Origin: Prorocentrum cordatum
Taxonomy: Eukaryota > Sar > Dinophyceae > Prorocentrales > Prorocentraceae
DNA: 64,000 nucleotides
Direction: 5' to 3'
NCBI GenBank assembly: GCA_963575745.1
Contig: CAUYUJ010014206.1
Coordinates: 124,001 to 188,000 of the forward strand
Below, piece after piece: positions 24,701-35,706 of this stretch. Under the pieces are notes generated by a model. It did not search any database. It saw only the letters and a program-made list of their open reading frames with translations, and was not told where the DNA came from. The position numbers were made by a program, and so were the translations under genes. Positions within the stretch are counted from its first letter, which is position 1, and every line of letters starts with the position of its first letter.

Positions 24701-25245
24701 AGCTTGCGGCCGCCCTCTGTGATGCCCCGTTTGCGCTGGGAGCGCGCTTTGAACGGGCGGGCGGAACAGCCGACCGCCACCGGCGACAGCCTACTGATTT
24801 GGCGTGCTTGTTCGCTGCTTCCGCCAGGAATGCAATGCCAGCCTGCTCTCCTGGTTTCGTTGCCCCCCGAGCTCTTCAGATGCTTCCTAGAGCTTCCCAA
24901 GGCGCGCCTCGCCATGGTCCGCAGTTTCAGCGCGACGGGTGAGGATCGACGTAAACGCGATCGCGCAACGGTCCCTGGAGGGCCTGCGGGTGGAGGAGGT
25001 GGCGGAGGAGCGGGGGGCCATGATGAGGGGGGCCTTGACGGGGTTCACCATCGCTGCCACATCTGCAATCTGGAGTTTCAGAACAGCCGCGCTTTCAACA
25101 TCCACCTAGGCCGCCAACGCCATGAACATGTGACGGGGGTGGCGCCGACGCAGACCCCCTTGCTCCAGCGCGCCAAATGCGGGGCCCGGTTCACAGGAAT
25201 TGACTCCCTCAAGAAGCACGTTCGGGGTCGTTGCAATGCTGCCGT
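21720..25245 (+). pseudogene. Decayed LINE ORF2: endonuclease, reverse transcriptase, C2H2 fingers
   Basis: This non-LTR polyprotein is spread over shifting frames. The endonuclease starts near 21725 (HNDETM..PGRLDEVLRHAA, then ARVDAFAL) and ends near 22520 with GQGETRIDYIAAS and GPCRDHV, the late Asp and the Asp-His of the exonuclease-endonuclease-phosphatase fold. Reverse transcriptase follows from about 23280: motif A is LVDLGKAFD at 23773-23799, motif B is GVRQGSVEGPPLF, and the expected YxDD is replaced by a FDGLIAF-like stretch near 24082. A tail follows (24465-24720), then two fingers: CHICN..F.....FNIHLGRQRH near 25057-25125 and CGARF......KKHVRGRC near 25180-25240. Repeated frameshifts and the lost YxDD mark it as inactive. 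Its downstream frame is listed separately. Confidence 0.7.
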
Positions 25246-25301
25246 TGCTGTTAATGCTCTAGCCTTTTCGGGGCCCGCCACGACCCCCTGCCTGTCTCCC
25301 G

Positions 25302-26031
25302 GCGTTCAAGGAGGCGTCCGAGGGGGCCCCGGCCAAGCCCGCCAAGCGCCAGAGGGCCGAGGACGAGGGGGCGAATGGCAGCGGGGACGCCGGCTCTTCC
25401 ACGTCAAGCACGGAGCGGGCGCTGCTGAATGAGATGGCCAAGCCTGTTCTTCAACGCGAGGGCCGCCGCCGCGCCACCCACCGCGACAACGGCGCGGTCC
25501 TCGAGCCGGACAGCAAGGCCAAACAGCAGCCGAGCCTGGACCGAGCGATGGACTCCTGCGACTCCGAGGGCAAGGCGGCAAAGGCGGCGGGCGGCCGCGG
25601 AGAAAGGCGAGTTGTGCAGCGGGCGTCCCCAGGGCAAGCGCCCCGATGCCTTGTTCCGAGCGGTTCTGCGCCACTTACAACTGGCCCTGCGCGCGCAAGA
25701 AGCTGCCCTGTCGGAGGACATGTCCGAGAGCGACCAACGGCAGGTCCTCCTGGACTCGAAGGCCGCGGTGGCAGCTGGCAAGAAGGCTTCTCAGAGGCAC
25801 TCGTTTCAGGCGACGCGCTGCTTCAGCGAGAAGGAGGGCGAGGTCCGCTGGATCGCGGCGGCCGCCCGTCACCGCGAGCTGATCGAATCCATCCGCACCC
25901 CCCGGCAGGCGTCGCAGTGGCAGCGGGCGGCGGGCGCGCAGATCGACCGCGCCCCGCGCCCCATGGCCGCCAAGGAGGTCGAGGAGCTAACGTTCAAGCC
26001 CATGGCAAAGGCAAAGGGAATAACTAGGTGA
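25302..26031 (+). pseudogene. Downstream frame after the zinc fingers (ORF3-like)
   Basis: In the +1 frame relative to the finger-containing frame, a charged stretch begins AFKEASEGAPAKPAKRQRAE and runs to about 25620. After a shift it continues as KRPDALFRAVLRHLQLALRA and RHSFQATRCFSEKEGEVRWI to a TAG at 26029-26031. The layout (basic/acidic low-complexity head, then a helical region with aliphatic LF..L..L pattern) resembles the frame starting at 63558, which also follows LINE zinc fingers in the +1 frame. It may be a third LINE ORF or a commonly co-mobilised host-like domain. No enzymatic motif is visible. Confidence 0.4.
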
Positions 26032-26339
26032 ACTTGAAACGGATGTCCGGCGTTGTTCCTCGGTGAGACCTCTCGATTCGTTTCGCTTGCCATCCCGTCT
26101 CTACTTCCGAGCGGCTGCTATTTGCATTTGCCCCCCCTGGCTGGTCGGGATCACCGAGGCTCGGATTTGCGCCGACAGTTCGTTGCCGCCAGTCGCGCGG
26201 CAAGAGGGTCGCTGACTGTCGGGCGACGGGCCCAGCAGGGGATGGGCGCTTCGCGCGATGTGTCCGCGCACGCGCGCGCGCAGGCCTCTCTTCGGCAGGC
26301 CCCGCGGGAGCTCGCGAGACCTGTTGGATGGGGTTGCGG

Positions 26340-27100
26340 CGGTAAAAAAAGCGCGCTCAGATTCCAAGAGTCGCGCGATGGACATTGGTCTTGGCCCGGA
26401 AGGGGAATTATTTATACGCTGGGGGGGGGGGGGGGGGGGGGGGGGGGGCTCAGGGTCCGCCTTTTTAAGGCATGGCGGATGACGGGAAATGCGTTCAGAT
26501 TGGAAGAGTCGCGCGATGGACGTCGGTTTTGTCCGGGAGGGGAATTGTTTATCAACTGGGGGGAGTCTGAGGGGGGAAGGGCTCGAGGCTCCACCTTTAT
26601 AGGGACCTGGCGGATGACGGAAAAAACAGTGTTTCGCCTGGGGCATCTTCGCCGAATCGCGAAGTTGGGGGTCGCATCTTAAGAAATATGCTGCTAAACA
26701 TGCGCGCTTCGCCCGCGACATCCTCGGAATATGGATACGTTGAAATCGTTGGCTAATTCGCGGACCTCCAAGCATTGGCGCCTCGGGGCAAAATGGGGGC
26801 GCGCCAAGCGCTCGAGTAAGGCATCTTTTTTCGGAGCGATACCGGATGATTTCCAAGATGGCCCAGGAATCAACATGAATGAACCGCCCGTGGTTGTTTA
26901 TAGTTTCGTTTGAATTCAGGCGTTTTGTTCGAGACATCATCCAGACATTGCAGTCGGACGGGTCGTCGAAGGCGGAAATGTAATTAAAAACATTGGTTGT
27001 TCAAACGTGTTGTTAAAGACAGAGCGGTTCGCTCGAGACATCCCACAACAATTGCCTTATCCTGCGCCCCTCGCCCGAACTCGCGCGGAGAGTAAGTTCG
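26340..27100 (+). repeat. Dispersed repeat family, copies B and C
   Basis: Two adjacent copies (about 26345-26475 and 26478-26610) of the unit seen at 19248-19385: TCAGATT..AAGAGTCGCGCG, ATGGAC.T.GG, GGGGAATT.TTTAT, CTGGGG, CCGCCTTT or CCACCTTT. A G-run of about 29 interrupts the first. CGAGACATC words follow at 26925 and 27032. Confidence 0.6.
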
Positions 27101-27677
27101 ACCTGACATGGGGGAACGCGAGTGGTAAGATAGGGGGTCTGGAGACGGATCGTGCCGACATGCGCCAGTGGAAGGCGCGCTTCTTCTGAACTCGCGTGGA
27201 AAGTAAACCCGGCTTGGCATAGGCGAACTCGAGTGGGGAGAAAAGGGCGCGCCAGAACATTTGCATTTCGTTGGGGGGGTCCTCGAACCAATGACATGTT
27301 TTCAACATCGTCTTGACATCCTTCTTCAAGTGCTGCAGAGGAAGAAATGAGAGCCCAACACGTTCCTCTGCATGGCTCCGAGAGCGCCCTGGTGACCGCC
27401 GAAAATGACGAGGGACATCCTCGAAACTGACGGACCACTACCACAACATCGTTTTGAAAAGTGCTGTTCTAACATCGTCTTGGGGTCCTTCTTGAAAGAG
27501 GCTCCCGGGCGGCCCAATCCAGGTTCCTAAAGATGACGGTTTCGCGAGGGCGACCGCGAGTTGTGCGCGGCGCTCTGAGCGCGAGGGCCTCCGCGCTTTG
27601 GGCCAGTGCAAATTCTTGTTGTGGTTCGTGTTCTCACAGCGTGGGGACGTTGCCCAGCGGGCAGCGCGCCTGGCGCC

Positions 27678-28820
27678 ATGGCGAGGTCCCAGCGTGGCGG
27701 CAGCAGTGGCAGACGCAGCAGGGCCTATTGGATGCGCAGCTGCGGGTGCTGGAACTGGGACTGGCGCTCCACGTGCTTCAGCTGCGGGCGTGCCGCGCCG
27801 CCCTGGGCTACGGAGGCGCCCCGCGGCAAGGCGAAGCCCGAGGGTGACGAGGGCGGCTGGGTGGACCAGCCACGGGGGCGTCCAGCCCAGCGGCAGGCCC
27901 GCAGCGCAGCGTCGCGCACGGCATCCACCATGTCGCAGACCTCGGCTTCGGCGGCGAGTGGGGCGCCCAGCAACGGAGGAGCAACGGCGATCGAGAGGGT
28001 GCTGGCAACGGTCGAGCGGCTTGGGGCGCTACAGGCTGGACCGCCAGACGGCGTCGACAGCTGCTTCACGGACGTCGTGGCCAACCAGCTGGAGGCGAAG
28101 AGGGCAGAACTGGCCATCGCCCAGAAGGAGGCAGCGGAGCAGAAGGCCTCTGCGATGCCGCGGTCGGCTCCGCTGCACAAGGAGGCGAACGCCATCAGCA
28201 AGGAGGAGAAGCGACTTCGCTCAGCCCGCCAGGCCCTCGAGCAGAAGCAGGCGGCGCGTGACCTCGCGGAGGTCCAGCTGCAGAAGGCCCAGGACGAGCT
28301 CGCGGCGCTCGACGGCGAGGTGGAGGGGGCCAGCAAGGCGCTCCAGGCCCTCGAGGAAGCAGCCCTTGAGGAGGCGGAGGAGCGGCGGCGCCAGCGCGCA
28401 GCCGAGTGGGCTGGAGCCAGCCACGTGCCAGGTTTCCTCACGCAGCTGGACAAGCTGCCAGAAGCCTGAGGCTCCAGCAACATCGAGGTGGCATGGGCGG
28501 CCATGCGTCCCCAGGTGGAGGCGGCGCGGGCGCAGCTCGCGGTGCCCCCGCCAGCGCCCGAGCGAGCGCCTTGGGCCGAGTCCTGCCCCATGGACGAGAT
28601 CAGCAGCGACGATGGCGAGCTCGCAGGCAGCGGCGTGCCTCGGCCGCCTCAGGCCGCAGCGGAGCGCGGCCGAGCCGAGCGGCGCGGCAGCGCGCGCGGG
28701 GAGTGGCCGCAGGTGTCCCAGGCATGCAAGCGAGAGCTGGTCGCTGAGGCTGCGGACCGGGCCCCTCTGGCTGCTCGCCCTGCTGGCCAAGCAGCTGGGA
28801 GCAGCGATGGAGGAGCGTAG
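27678..28820 (+). pseudogene. LINE ORF1 with RanBP2-like zinc finger and coiled coil
   Basis: The likely start is the ATG at 27678 (MARSQRGGSSGRRSRAYW). Residues about 17-36 contain YWMRSCGCWNWDWRSTCFSC, a W..C-x-C..C-x2-C arrangement like RanBP2-type zinc fingers that bind RNA or protein. Residues about 130-250 form a long charged coiled coil (ERVLATVERLGALQAG through QLEAKRAELAIAQKEAAEQK to ALEEAEERRRQ). The frame stops at 28467-28469, but the same frame resumes coding-like sequence from 28470 to a TAG at 28818-28820, so the TGA is probably a mutation. The counterpart at 37049-38004 has the same two-part design. Expected role: nucleic-acid-binding ORF1 protein of the retrotransposition particle. 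Confidence 0.6.
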
Positions 28821-28919
28821 CCGAGGCAGGTGCGCGCCTAGCTGGGCCAGTGCGGCGGGGCAGCGCCCGCGCGCGAGCGGCGGTGCCGAGGAGGAGGCGC
28901 TGCCCGAGCCCCTGGGCGC

Positions 28920-29967
28920 CCAGGCCGCCATGCCGGTCTTCATTCCCCAGGCTGACGGAGGAGCCCGACGAATTGTGAACTGCTCACTGCCCATGCGCAT
29001 CTGGGGCAGCTCGGGGCAACCCACCAGCGCGCCGTGGGGGGCGGAGCACGATCACCGCCTCTTCCGGGGCAAGATGGACCGGAAGTGTGACAGGGCAGGC
29101 TGGCGGCGCAGCGCCCGTGCAGCCGCTGCCGCCTCTGTGCGATTGAGGGGATGTGCCGCCGCCAGCCTCTGCCTGGACATCACAAGGCTCTGTGAGAACC
29201 AGCGGCGCGCCTTCCTGTGGCGGTGCGGAGTCGAGCATGGCTTCGACCTGCGGGCACTTCGAGGCATGCACGTGCTCTACCAGGCGGGCGCTGGAGAGCG
29301 CAGGGCTGGAATTTCTTCTGTAAGACCTTGCAAGCCAGGAACCTCTACATGGGCGCCGCCTCTGCGGGGCGAGGAGTGCATGTGGGCCGAGTACGGGCCC
29401 CTGGAGCCGTGCGCCGTGAGCGCGGGCTGCCCCCGCAGTCGGCACCCTAGAGGACCGCAGGGGGCGCCGCCGCCCAGCGCGCCGCGGCGAGACCTCAGCC
29501 CGCGCCAGACGGCCAAGGATAGCGAGGACTTCACAGGATGGATGCCAGCCACCGTCGCAGGGCCAGTCGTGGAGGAGGCCAACATCGACGGCAGCTCCGC
29601 CGCGACCTGCCTGCGCAGCGGGCGTTCATGCGCCGCGGCGCCCAGCAGGGCCACAGCCCATCTGCGGGGCAGGATCCTGGCGCACCTCGAGCCAGGAACC
29701 TTCGAGGTGAAGAAGGCGCCAGCCCCCTGTTCGAGGCAGGCAGTGCCTGACGGGATCCTGACGGAGGCCCAGCGGCGTGACCTCGAGCATGCTGATCGCC
29801 TGGCCAAGGTGGGTGCCCAGATGCATGCGGTGGACAGGCAGACGGGCGGCGAGCACCACGCGCTGGCGGAGACCGTGCAGGAGCTCAGGCGCTGGGTCTG
29901 GCGGGCTGCCATCGCCTGGCAGAACATCGCGACCAAGGACTGTGAAAGGGCTCCCTCCTGCGGCTGA
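28920..29967 (+). pseudogene. LINE ORF2 remnant with internal deletion
   Basis: One frame carries a reverse transcriptase palm fragment: AAMPVFIPQADGGARRIVNC (28926), HDHRLFRGKMDRKC (29050), SLCLDITRLCE (motif A region with Asp, 29165-29200) and GVEHGFDLRALR. Soon after this it passes directly into an RNase H tail-like segment, ADRLAKVGAQMHAVDRQTGG (29787-29846), ending ERAPSCG at a TGA (29965-29967). The second LINE of this type has VDLLAKAGAEMDAHYG at the matching place. Motif C (YxDD), the zinc knuckle and the RNase H core are missing, so this is a deleted copy. The following 450 bases (29970-30420) may be the eroded C terminus. Confidence 0.55.
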
Positions 29968-30419
29968 GCGGCGCCAGGTACGTTTTGGGAGGTCGCTCGG
30001 AGCGGTGTCCAGGCGACAAGGCCGACAACGGGGGCAGGTACCAGCGCAGCCTCTGGCTTCGGGGGCCCCATCCTGGCGGCAGGAGGCTGGACGGGCCCCG
30101 AACTGTCAGGCACGGAGCGAAAGGAGAGGGCATCCCTGCTCGGCGCTCGCAGGGATCACTGCCCGTGATTGCGCAGGAGCGGTGCCTGGTGAGGCTTGCG
30201 TCGCAGCGGAGCACAGCTGTCGACCCCTCGGCTGCGGCGAGCACCGCAGGCAGCACACCTGCTGCGGCCGTGGCCCTCGTCGAGGCGGAGGCCGCCGCCT
30301 GCCTGCCTCTGCGGCGCCCAGCCGCGGCGAGGGCTGGCCTCAGCGGGGCCATCGGAGTCACGGAAGAAGGGCCCGTCGCCGCATGGCACGCCGTGGCCGC
30401 CCGCCGTGAGTGAGTGAAA

Positions 30420-30770
30420 GTGCATCGTTGTGGCCAGCGCCTGCTGCTCCACTGTGCGGGTAGGCTTCCACCGCCTTCGGTGACCGCCTGGACTCGGCTT
30501 CTTTCGGGGCGCGGGCCCCGTCTGGCCCTGTCTTCGGTTTTTGCCTGTGTGGGGGCTCCTGTGTTCTGTCGCAGTCGAGTCCCCGTTGGGCGGTGGCCTA
30601 AGGCGGCCCCGCTGGGAAGCCGAGGGGCGGCCCAATGTGGCCCCCCTCGGGTGGGTGGCCCTGCGGGCCCCCCGCGAGAGACGGCCCTAGGCGGCCCCTC
30701 TCGGGCGTGCGTGTCTTTGGCCTTTGGGCCCACCACTCCGCCTTGAAGGCCCCGTCTTTAATTTTAACTT
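30420..30770. other. Unassigned spacer
   Basis: GC-rich sequence after the LINE remnant with GGCGGCCC-type words and no recognisable gene. Confidence 0.3.
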
Positions 30771-30774
30771 TAAC

Positions 30775-31140
30775 ACGCAGGAGCACGGCAGATCACATAG
30801 GTGCACGGCAGAATTGACGGCAGAACACGCAGGAGCACGGCAGAACACACAGGAGCACGGCGCAACACATAGGAACATTGTGAGCGAGGCCGAACACACA
30901 GAGTACATAGGAGCACGGCAGAACACACATGAACATGGCAGAACACACAGGAGCACGGCAAATCACACAAAACACATAGGAGCACGGCGGAACAACCAGC
31001 AGCACGGCAGAACGCGCAGGAGCACGGCAGAACACACAGGAGCACGGCGCAACACATAGGAGCACGGCAGAGCAGGACCATGGCAGAATACACATGAGCA
31101 CGGCAGAACACACAGGAACACGGCAGAACACGCAAGAGCA
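30775..31140 (+). repeat. Tandem repeat of about 20 bp (GGAGCACGGCAGAACACACA)
   Basis: About 18 imperfect units of GGAGCACGGCAGAACACACA, some with CATGAAC or AACACATAGG variants. Confidence 0.85.
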
Positions 31141-31169
31141 TGGCAGGACACATAGAACATATGTTCACA

Positions 31170-31305
31170 CAGCCGCACCCACAGGCACACGCACATAGGT
31201 ACACGCACATAGGCACACGCACACGCACACGCACACGAACACACAGACACGTACACACGCACGCACACACGCACACACACGCACACACAGAGACTCAACA
31301 TACAT
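31170..31305. repeat. (CA)n-rich tract
   Basis: CACACGCACACGCACAC runs that pass into the composite copy 6 region. Confidence 0.85.
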
Positions 31306-31330
31306 TCACTCAGACCGCAGGAGCACAGCA

Positions 31331-32551
31331 CTGCAGCGGGGCCACGAAACCTGTTGTTGTGAGGGGCGTGCCGGGATGGGTGGCGGGGGCGCATGTGAGC
31401 GCGGCCGCTGGGGCCTTCGGTGGGGGCCACGCAGCGTGTGAGTGGTGTGCCGAATTGGGTGTGCGGGACGCATGCGGGCGGCAGGGCTGGGGCCTTCGGC
31501 GGAGCTCCCAATGGGGCCACGAAGCCTGTGAGGGGTGTGCCGAATTGGGTGTGCGTGGCGTATGCGGGCGGCAGCACTGGGGCCTTCGGCGGAGCTCCCT
31601 ATGGGGCCACGAAGCGTGTGATGGTGTGCCGAATTGGGTGTGCGTGACGCATGCGGGCGGCAGCGCTGGGTCCTTCGGCGGAGCTCCCTATGGGGCCACA
31701 AGGGTGTGCCGAATTGGGTGTGCGTGACGCATGCGGGCGGCAGCACTGGGGCCTTCGGCGGAGCTCCCTATGGGGCCACGAAGCGTGTGAGGGGTGTGCC
31801 GAATTGGGTGTGCGTGACGCATGCGGGCGGCAGCGCTGGGGCCTTCGGCGGAACTCCTTATGGGGCCACGAAACGTGTGAGGGGTGTGCCGTTGGGTGTG
31901 CGTGGCGCATGCGGGCGGCAGCACTGGGGCCTTCGGCGGAGCTCCCTATGGGGCCACGAAACGTGTGAGGGGTGTGCCGAATTGGGTGTGCGTGACGCAT
32001 GCGGGCGGCAGCACTGGGGCCTTCGGCGGAGCTCCCTATGGGGCCACGAAACGTGTGAGGGGTGTGCCGAATTGAGTGTGCGTGACGCATGCGGGCGGCA
32101 GCACTGGGGCCTTCGGCGGAGCTCCCTATGGGGCCACGAAACGTGTGAGGGGTGTGCCGAATTGGGTGTGCGTGACGCATGCGGGCGGCAGCACTGGGGC
32201 CTTCGGTGGAGCTCCCTATGGGGCACGAAACGTGTGAGGGGTGTGCCGAATTGAGTGTGCGTGACGCATGCGGGCGGCAGCACTGGGGCCTTCGGCGGAG
32301 CTCCCTATGGGGCCACGAAACGTGTGCGGGGTGTGCCGAATTGAGTGTGCGTGACGCATGCGGGCGGCAGGGCTGGGGCCTTCGGTGGAGCTCCCTATTG
32401 GGGCCACGAACGTGTGAGGGGTGTGCCGAATTGGGTGTGCGTGACGCATGCGGGCGGCAGCAAGGAGGAGGGGGAAGAGGAGGAGGGGAGAACGCGGGGA
32501 CCGTTTCTCCAAAACGAGGACCCAACACCACAGGATGGTTGGGAAAAAAAA
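31331..32551 (+). mobile_element. Composite repeat copy 6, inverted relative to copies 1-5, with A8 tail
   Basis: About 12 units of the 90-bp repeat in reverse complement (31331-32460), then GGAGGAGGGGG-rich microsatellite (32462-32495), then CCAAAACGAGGACCCAACAC, CACAGGATGGTTGGG and a run of eight A (32544-32551). Read this way round, the element ends in a poly(A)-like tail. The first unit (31331-31390) is nearly identical to the diagnostic ACAACAACAGG unit of copy 5, where copy 5 goes on for five more units and the head module. Copy 6 is therefore a 5'-truncated relative of copy 5. Confidence 0.8.
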
Positions 32552-32589
32552 CAATGTCTGGATGCAGGGGCACAACGGGGCGCCACAGG

Positions 32590-33550
32590 ACACCGTTCTC
32601 GACCTGACTATTATCGATCTCGCTGTGGGTATCGTTGTCGGCATCGCTATCGATGTATCTGTTGATGCCACTCTCTATCCATGTTTTGATTTCACTACGT
32701 ATCTCACACTCCTTCTGACTATCGATCTCACTATGGACCTCGCGCTTGATCTCACTACAAGGTACCAGCGCATTAACTATACCAGCCAAACCAGGTGGCA
32801 TTTATTTGCCCGCGCGCCCGTTCCTTTGGAAGAGCAGGACATGAACAAGAACGCCTAGGAGCGCCACGGGACACCACGATCGATCTCTTTATCGACCTGT
32901 GGCATCCTGTGAAGTACAGGGTAATCTGTTTGGCCGTCTATCTATCGATCGCATTCTCGCTATACCTACGACCTCACGATCGACATCCCTCGATCTATCG
33001 ATCTCATTGTGTATTGACCTCACCGTCGAACTCACGCTCGACCTCATTATCGATTTGTCGATCGATCTCATGCTCGATCTCGCTTTCGGTGTCACGATCG
33101 ATCTCACAACCGACCTCCCGGGACGCCCCGGGACACCGCGGGACACCGCGCCACGGGACATTACGGGGCACCACGAGACACCATGGGACACCATTATCGA
33201 TCGTTGATCGATTTTAGGTCTCGTGAATTTGCTTGGTTTCTTGTTCCTTGAGCACGTACGATGCAAGTGCAGGGCAATATGTTTGGCTTGCTAACTATCG
33301 ATCTAAATATCAATACTCGGATCGATCTCACTATCGATCTCCCCTCCCCCATCGATCGATCACGCGATCTTACAATCTCACAGGCGACTTCACCATCGAC
33401 CTCAGTATCGATTTGTCGGTCAAGCTCGCTGTCGATCTCAACCGTTTCGCAATCGTTCTCACATGACACCACCGGACCCCGCGCCACGGGACACCACGGT
33501 ACACCACGGGAGACTACGCAAGGGGACACCACGGAACACAGGTTGGACAC
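32590..33550 (+). repeat. ATCGATCTC-rich tandem repeat with a two-copy segmental duplication
   Basis: Words such as ATCGATCTCACTATCGATCT repeat in a 12-24 bp rhythm. On a larger scale 32905-33190 and 33255-33540 share the order: GTACAGGG/GTGCAGGG, TTTGGC..CTA..TATCGATC, the ATCGATCTC field, then GGGACACCACGGGACACC. This suggests duplication of a segment of about 330-350 bp. No gene is seen. Confidence 0.65.
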
Positions 33551-33559
33551 CCCTGGGCC

Positions 33560-34885
33560 ACCGCCAGCCAACCGGGGGGCGTGGAGTCATTACGCTCAGT
33601 TTTGCCTGAGCCACGGCAGGTTCATTCTTCTCGCCCGTCCACGCCGCGCGCGAATGCACGACATTAACACGAAACCGAAACCAATTTTCTGGTGGAGGGT
33701 TTCCGTTTCACTTCGAAGTCACCCCCCATCATCCGATTTAAACAGTTGAGATGTTGATCGGTTTCCGTCCTCCGGTGAGGCGGTGCATCGATGTGCCTCA
33801 ACGTGCCGCGTGCAATGCTTTGTCGTGCCGCGTCTTTGCACATGTTGTTTGGGTCTCTAGGCCAGGTTGCATGTCAGTCTGACAGTTGGAAAGTGGACGG
33901 GGTCGAAAATTGGGCCTTCACGTGTCAGGGGACGCCAACTATACACACCAACGCCGATCCTGGCCAGGCCAGTACGCACCGCTTCATGGCCCAGCCGGTG
34001 GGGGGGCGCGTTCCAACCCATCCTGGGCCCAGGATGTGTGTGGCCGAGACCCGCGGTGATGCATAGTTGACGCTCCCCCGACGTTTGCCCCCCCCCACCC
34101 CCCTCCCCCCTCCCCCCCCCCAATGGGTGCCGTCCGCCCAATCAGCGTGGGCCCCCGCAGCTCGGCCGCCAGCGTGCCTGGGCTGAGCAGCCCAACCAGC
34201 GCGGGTCCCCGCAGCGCGCCGGGCAGCCCGGCGAACAGCAAGGCCCCGCCCCACAGCTGCGGCTGGTACCCCGCTCTCCTTTGGCCTCGAGCTCGGTCGG
34301 GGCTGCTTGCCCGGTGGGGGCGATCCAACGACGGTCACGGCATGGCTCGGGGGACGGGGCGTCACATAACTACATGATAATTTCATTCTCGGATGTCCGC
34401 GCGGATATCTTGGGTCGGCGATGGGCCCTCCCAGTGCAGTAGCGCTTTCCTGGCGCTTGGAATGGGTTCCAAGAAATCTGCGCGGACCCCTGGAAGCCTG
34501 TGTTCTTGTAACCGCTGTGGGCCCTTAGCCCCTGGCAGGCATTAGAGGCACAGTCGCCGTCACACCGCATTGCCACAGCATGCGAACACCCCGCCCACCC
34601 GGGCATGATGCCCCTTCAGCCCGTCACCAAAACGGTCCGTGTAACATCTGCAGCAGGCTGCACGTGTCCCTCCCCCCTCTTCCCATGTCTTGCTCGGATC
34701 GGATGTGGGTGGAATCCCCCGCCTTGCCAAGTCGATTAGCGAATTGCCCTTTTTGTCGGTTCTCGAGAGGGCGTGGCGGCCGCAATATTTGCGGGCCTTC
34801 GCCCGCCAGGTCTGGTCCCAGGGCGTTTTGCTAAACGGCATTCTGTCCGCCCCCGATTGGGGGCGGTGACCAGAGATCGGTGTCG
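33560..34885. other. Unassigned region
   Basis: About 1.3 kb with C-runs near 34085-34125 and short unconvincing frames on both strands. I see no motif to annotate. Confidence 0.3.
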
Positions 34886-34887
34886 AC

Positions 34888-35706
34888 ATGAAGAATTTTC
34901 AGCCACGTTTGTTCCCCAGAGTTTTCGAGAAACTTGGTTCCTCTGGGCGTCCGATCGGATCTGGCGCACCAGTTCGTCCTCTGCTCCCACCCGTTTCGCC
35001 CTCCTCGTTTTGGCTCCAGCCATGCTTACAGCTGGCCCGTGCTACGCAAGACGTTTCTTCGAGCACAGCCGTTGTTGCCCAGGATCGGGGCCATCTGCTG
35101 GAACTCATGGACGACGCACAGACGTCGGCGGCGCCAAGCGGCGAGACCGCTGACCTTGACGGCCGCTGCCCGGCGCCCAACGACGAGGCAGCGCTGGGCA
35201 GGAACGGCGACATGGACAGCTGCTGCCAGTCTCGCGACAACAGATTCCCTCGGTTGGTGTGCCGAGATCACGAGGTCCTGGAGGTCAGGAGCGCGACCCC
35301 CGCCACTCTGACTGCGGAGTCCTCGGGCCAGACGACCGAGAGGTCGAGCGTGGGTCGGGCGCGCTCGACCATTTCATCTAGTCGGCAGTCCTTTTTCGAG
35401 AATAGGCTGTCGTTGCAGAGCAAGGCTCTCATGTGCACGATCCCGCTGGTCTCCACGGCGGCGATGCTCTTCGTGCCTCTGTCGGGCGAGGGGTGGTTCG
35501 TGAGGCCCGAGCTCGGAGTGCTCATCGTCGGCGTGGTGATTTTCTGGGTGATCTGTTGCCAGGTCTCCCTTGAGGTGGTATTCGGCTTCTCCAGGTGCTC
35601 TCTTCACCACCACTTCGACAGGCGGCGCGTCGACGTCATGCGCGTGTGCAGATTATTATGGTTCTGTAGCGTGGGCGTGTTCGCATGCCTGACGCAGTTC
35701 AGATAG
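34888..35706 (+). CDS. Hypothetical protein with C-terminal membrane segments
   Basis: A 272-codon frame from an ATG at 34888 to a TAG at 35704. The middle (residues about 70-150) is hydrophilic and D/E/S-rich, as in a cytosolic linker (RGHLLELMDDAQTSAAPSGE). The C-terminal third has three hydrophobic segments: ALMCTIPLVSTAAMLFVPL (residues about 182-200), LGVLIVGVVIFWVICC (about 212-227) and LLWFCSVGVFACL (about 257-269), separated by basic loops such as HHHFDRRRVD. This alternation is unlike the surrounding repeats and suggests a real membrane-protein exon. The true 5' end is uncertain; the first 60 residues look less convincing. The segment at 36563-36781 could be a later exon. No family is recognised. 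Confidence 0.4.
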   Translation: MKNFQPRLFPRVFEKLGSSGRPIGSGAPVRPLLPPVSPSSFWLQPCLQLARATQDVSSSTAVVAQDRGHLLELMDDAQTSAAPSGETADLDGRCPAPNDEAALGRNGDMDSCCQSRDNRFPRLVCRDHEVLEVRSATPATLTAESSGQTTERSSVGRARSTISSSRQSFFENRLSLQSKALMCTIPLVSTAAMLFVPLSGEGWFVRPELGVLIVGVVIFWVICCQVSLEVVFGFSRCSLHHHFDRRRVDVMRVCRLLWFCSVGVFACLTQFR

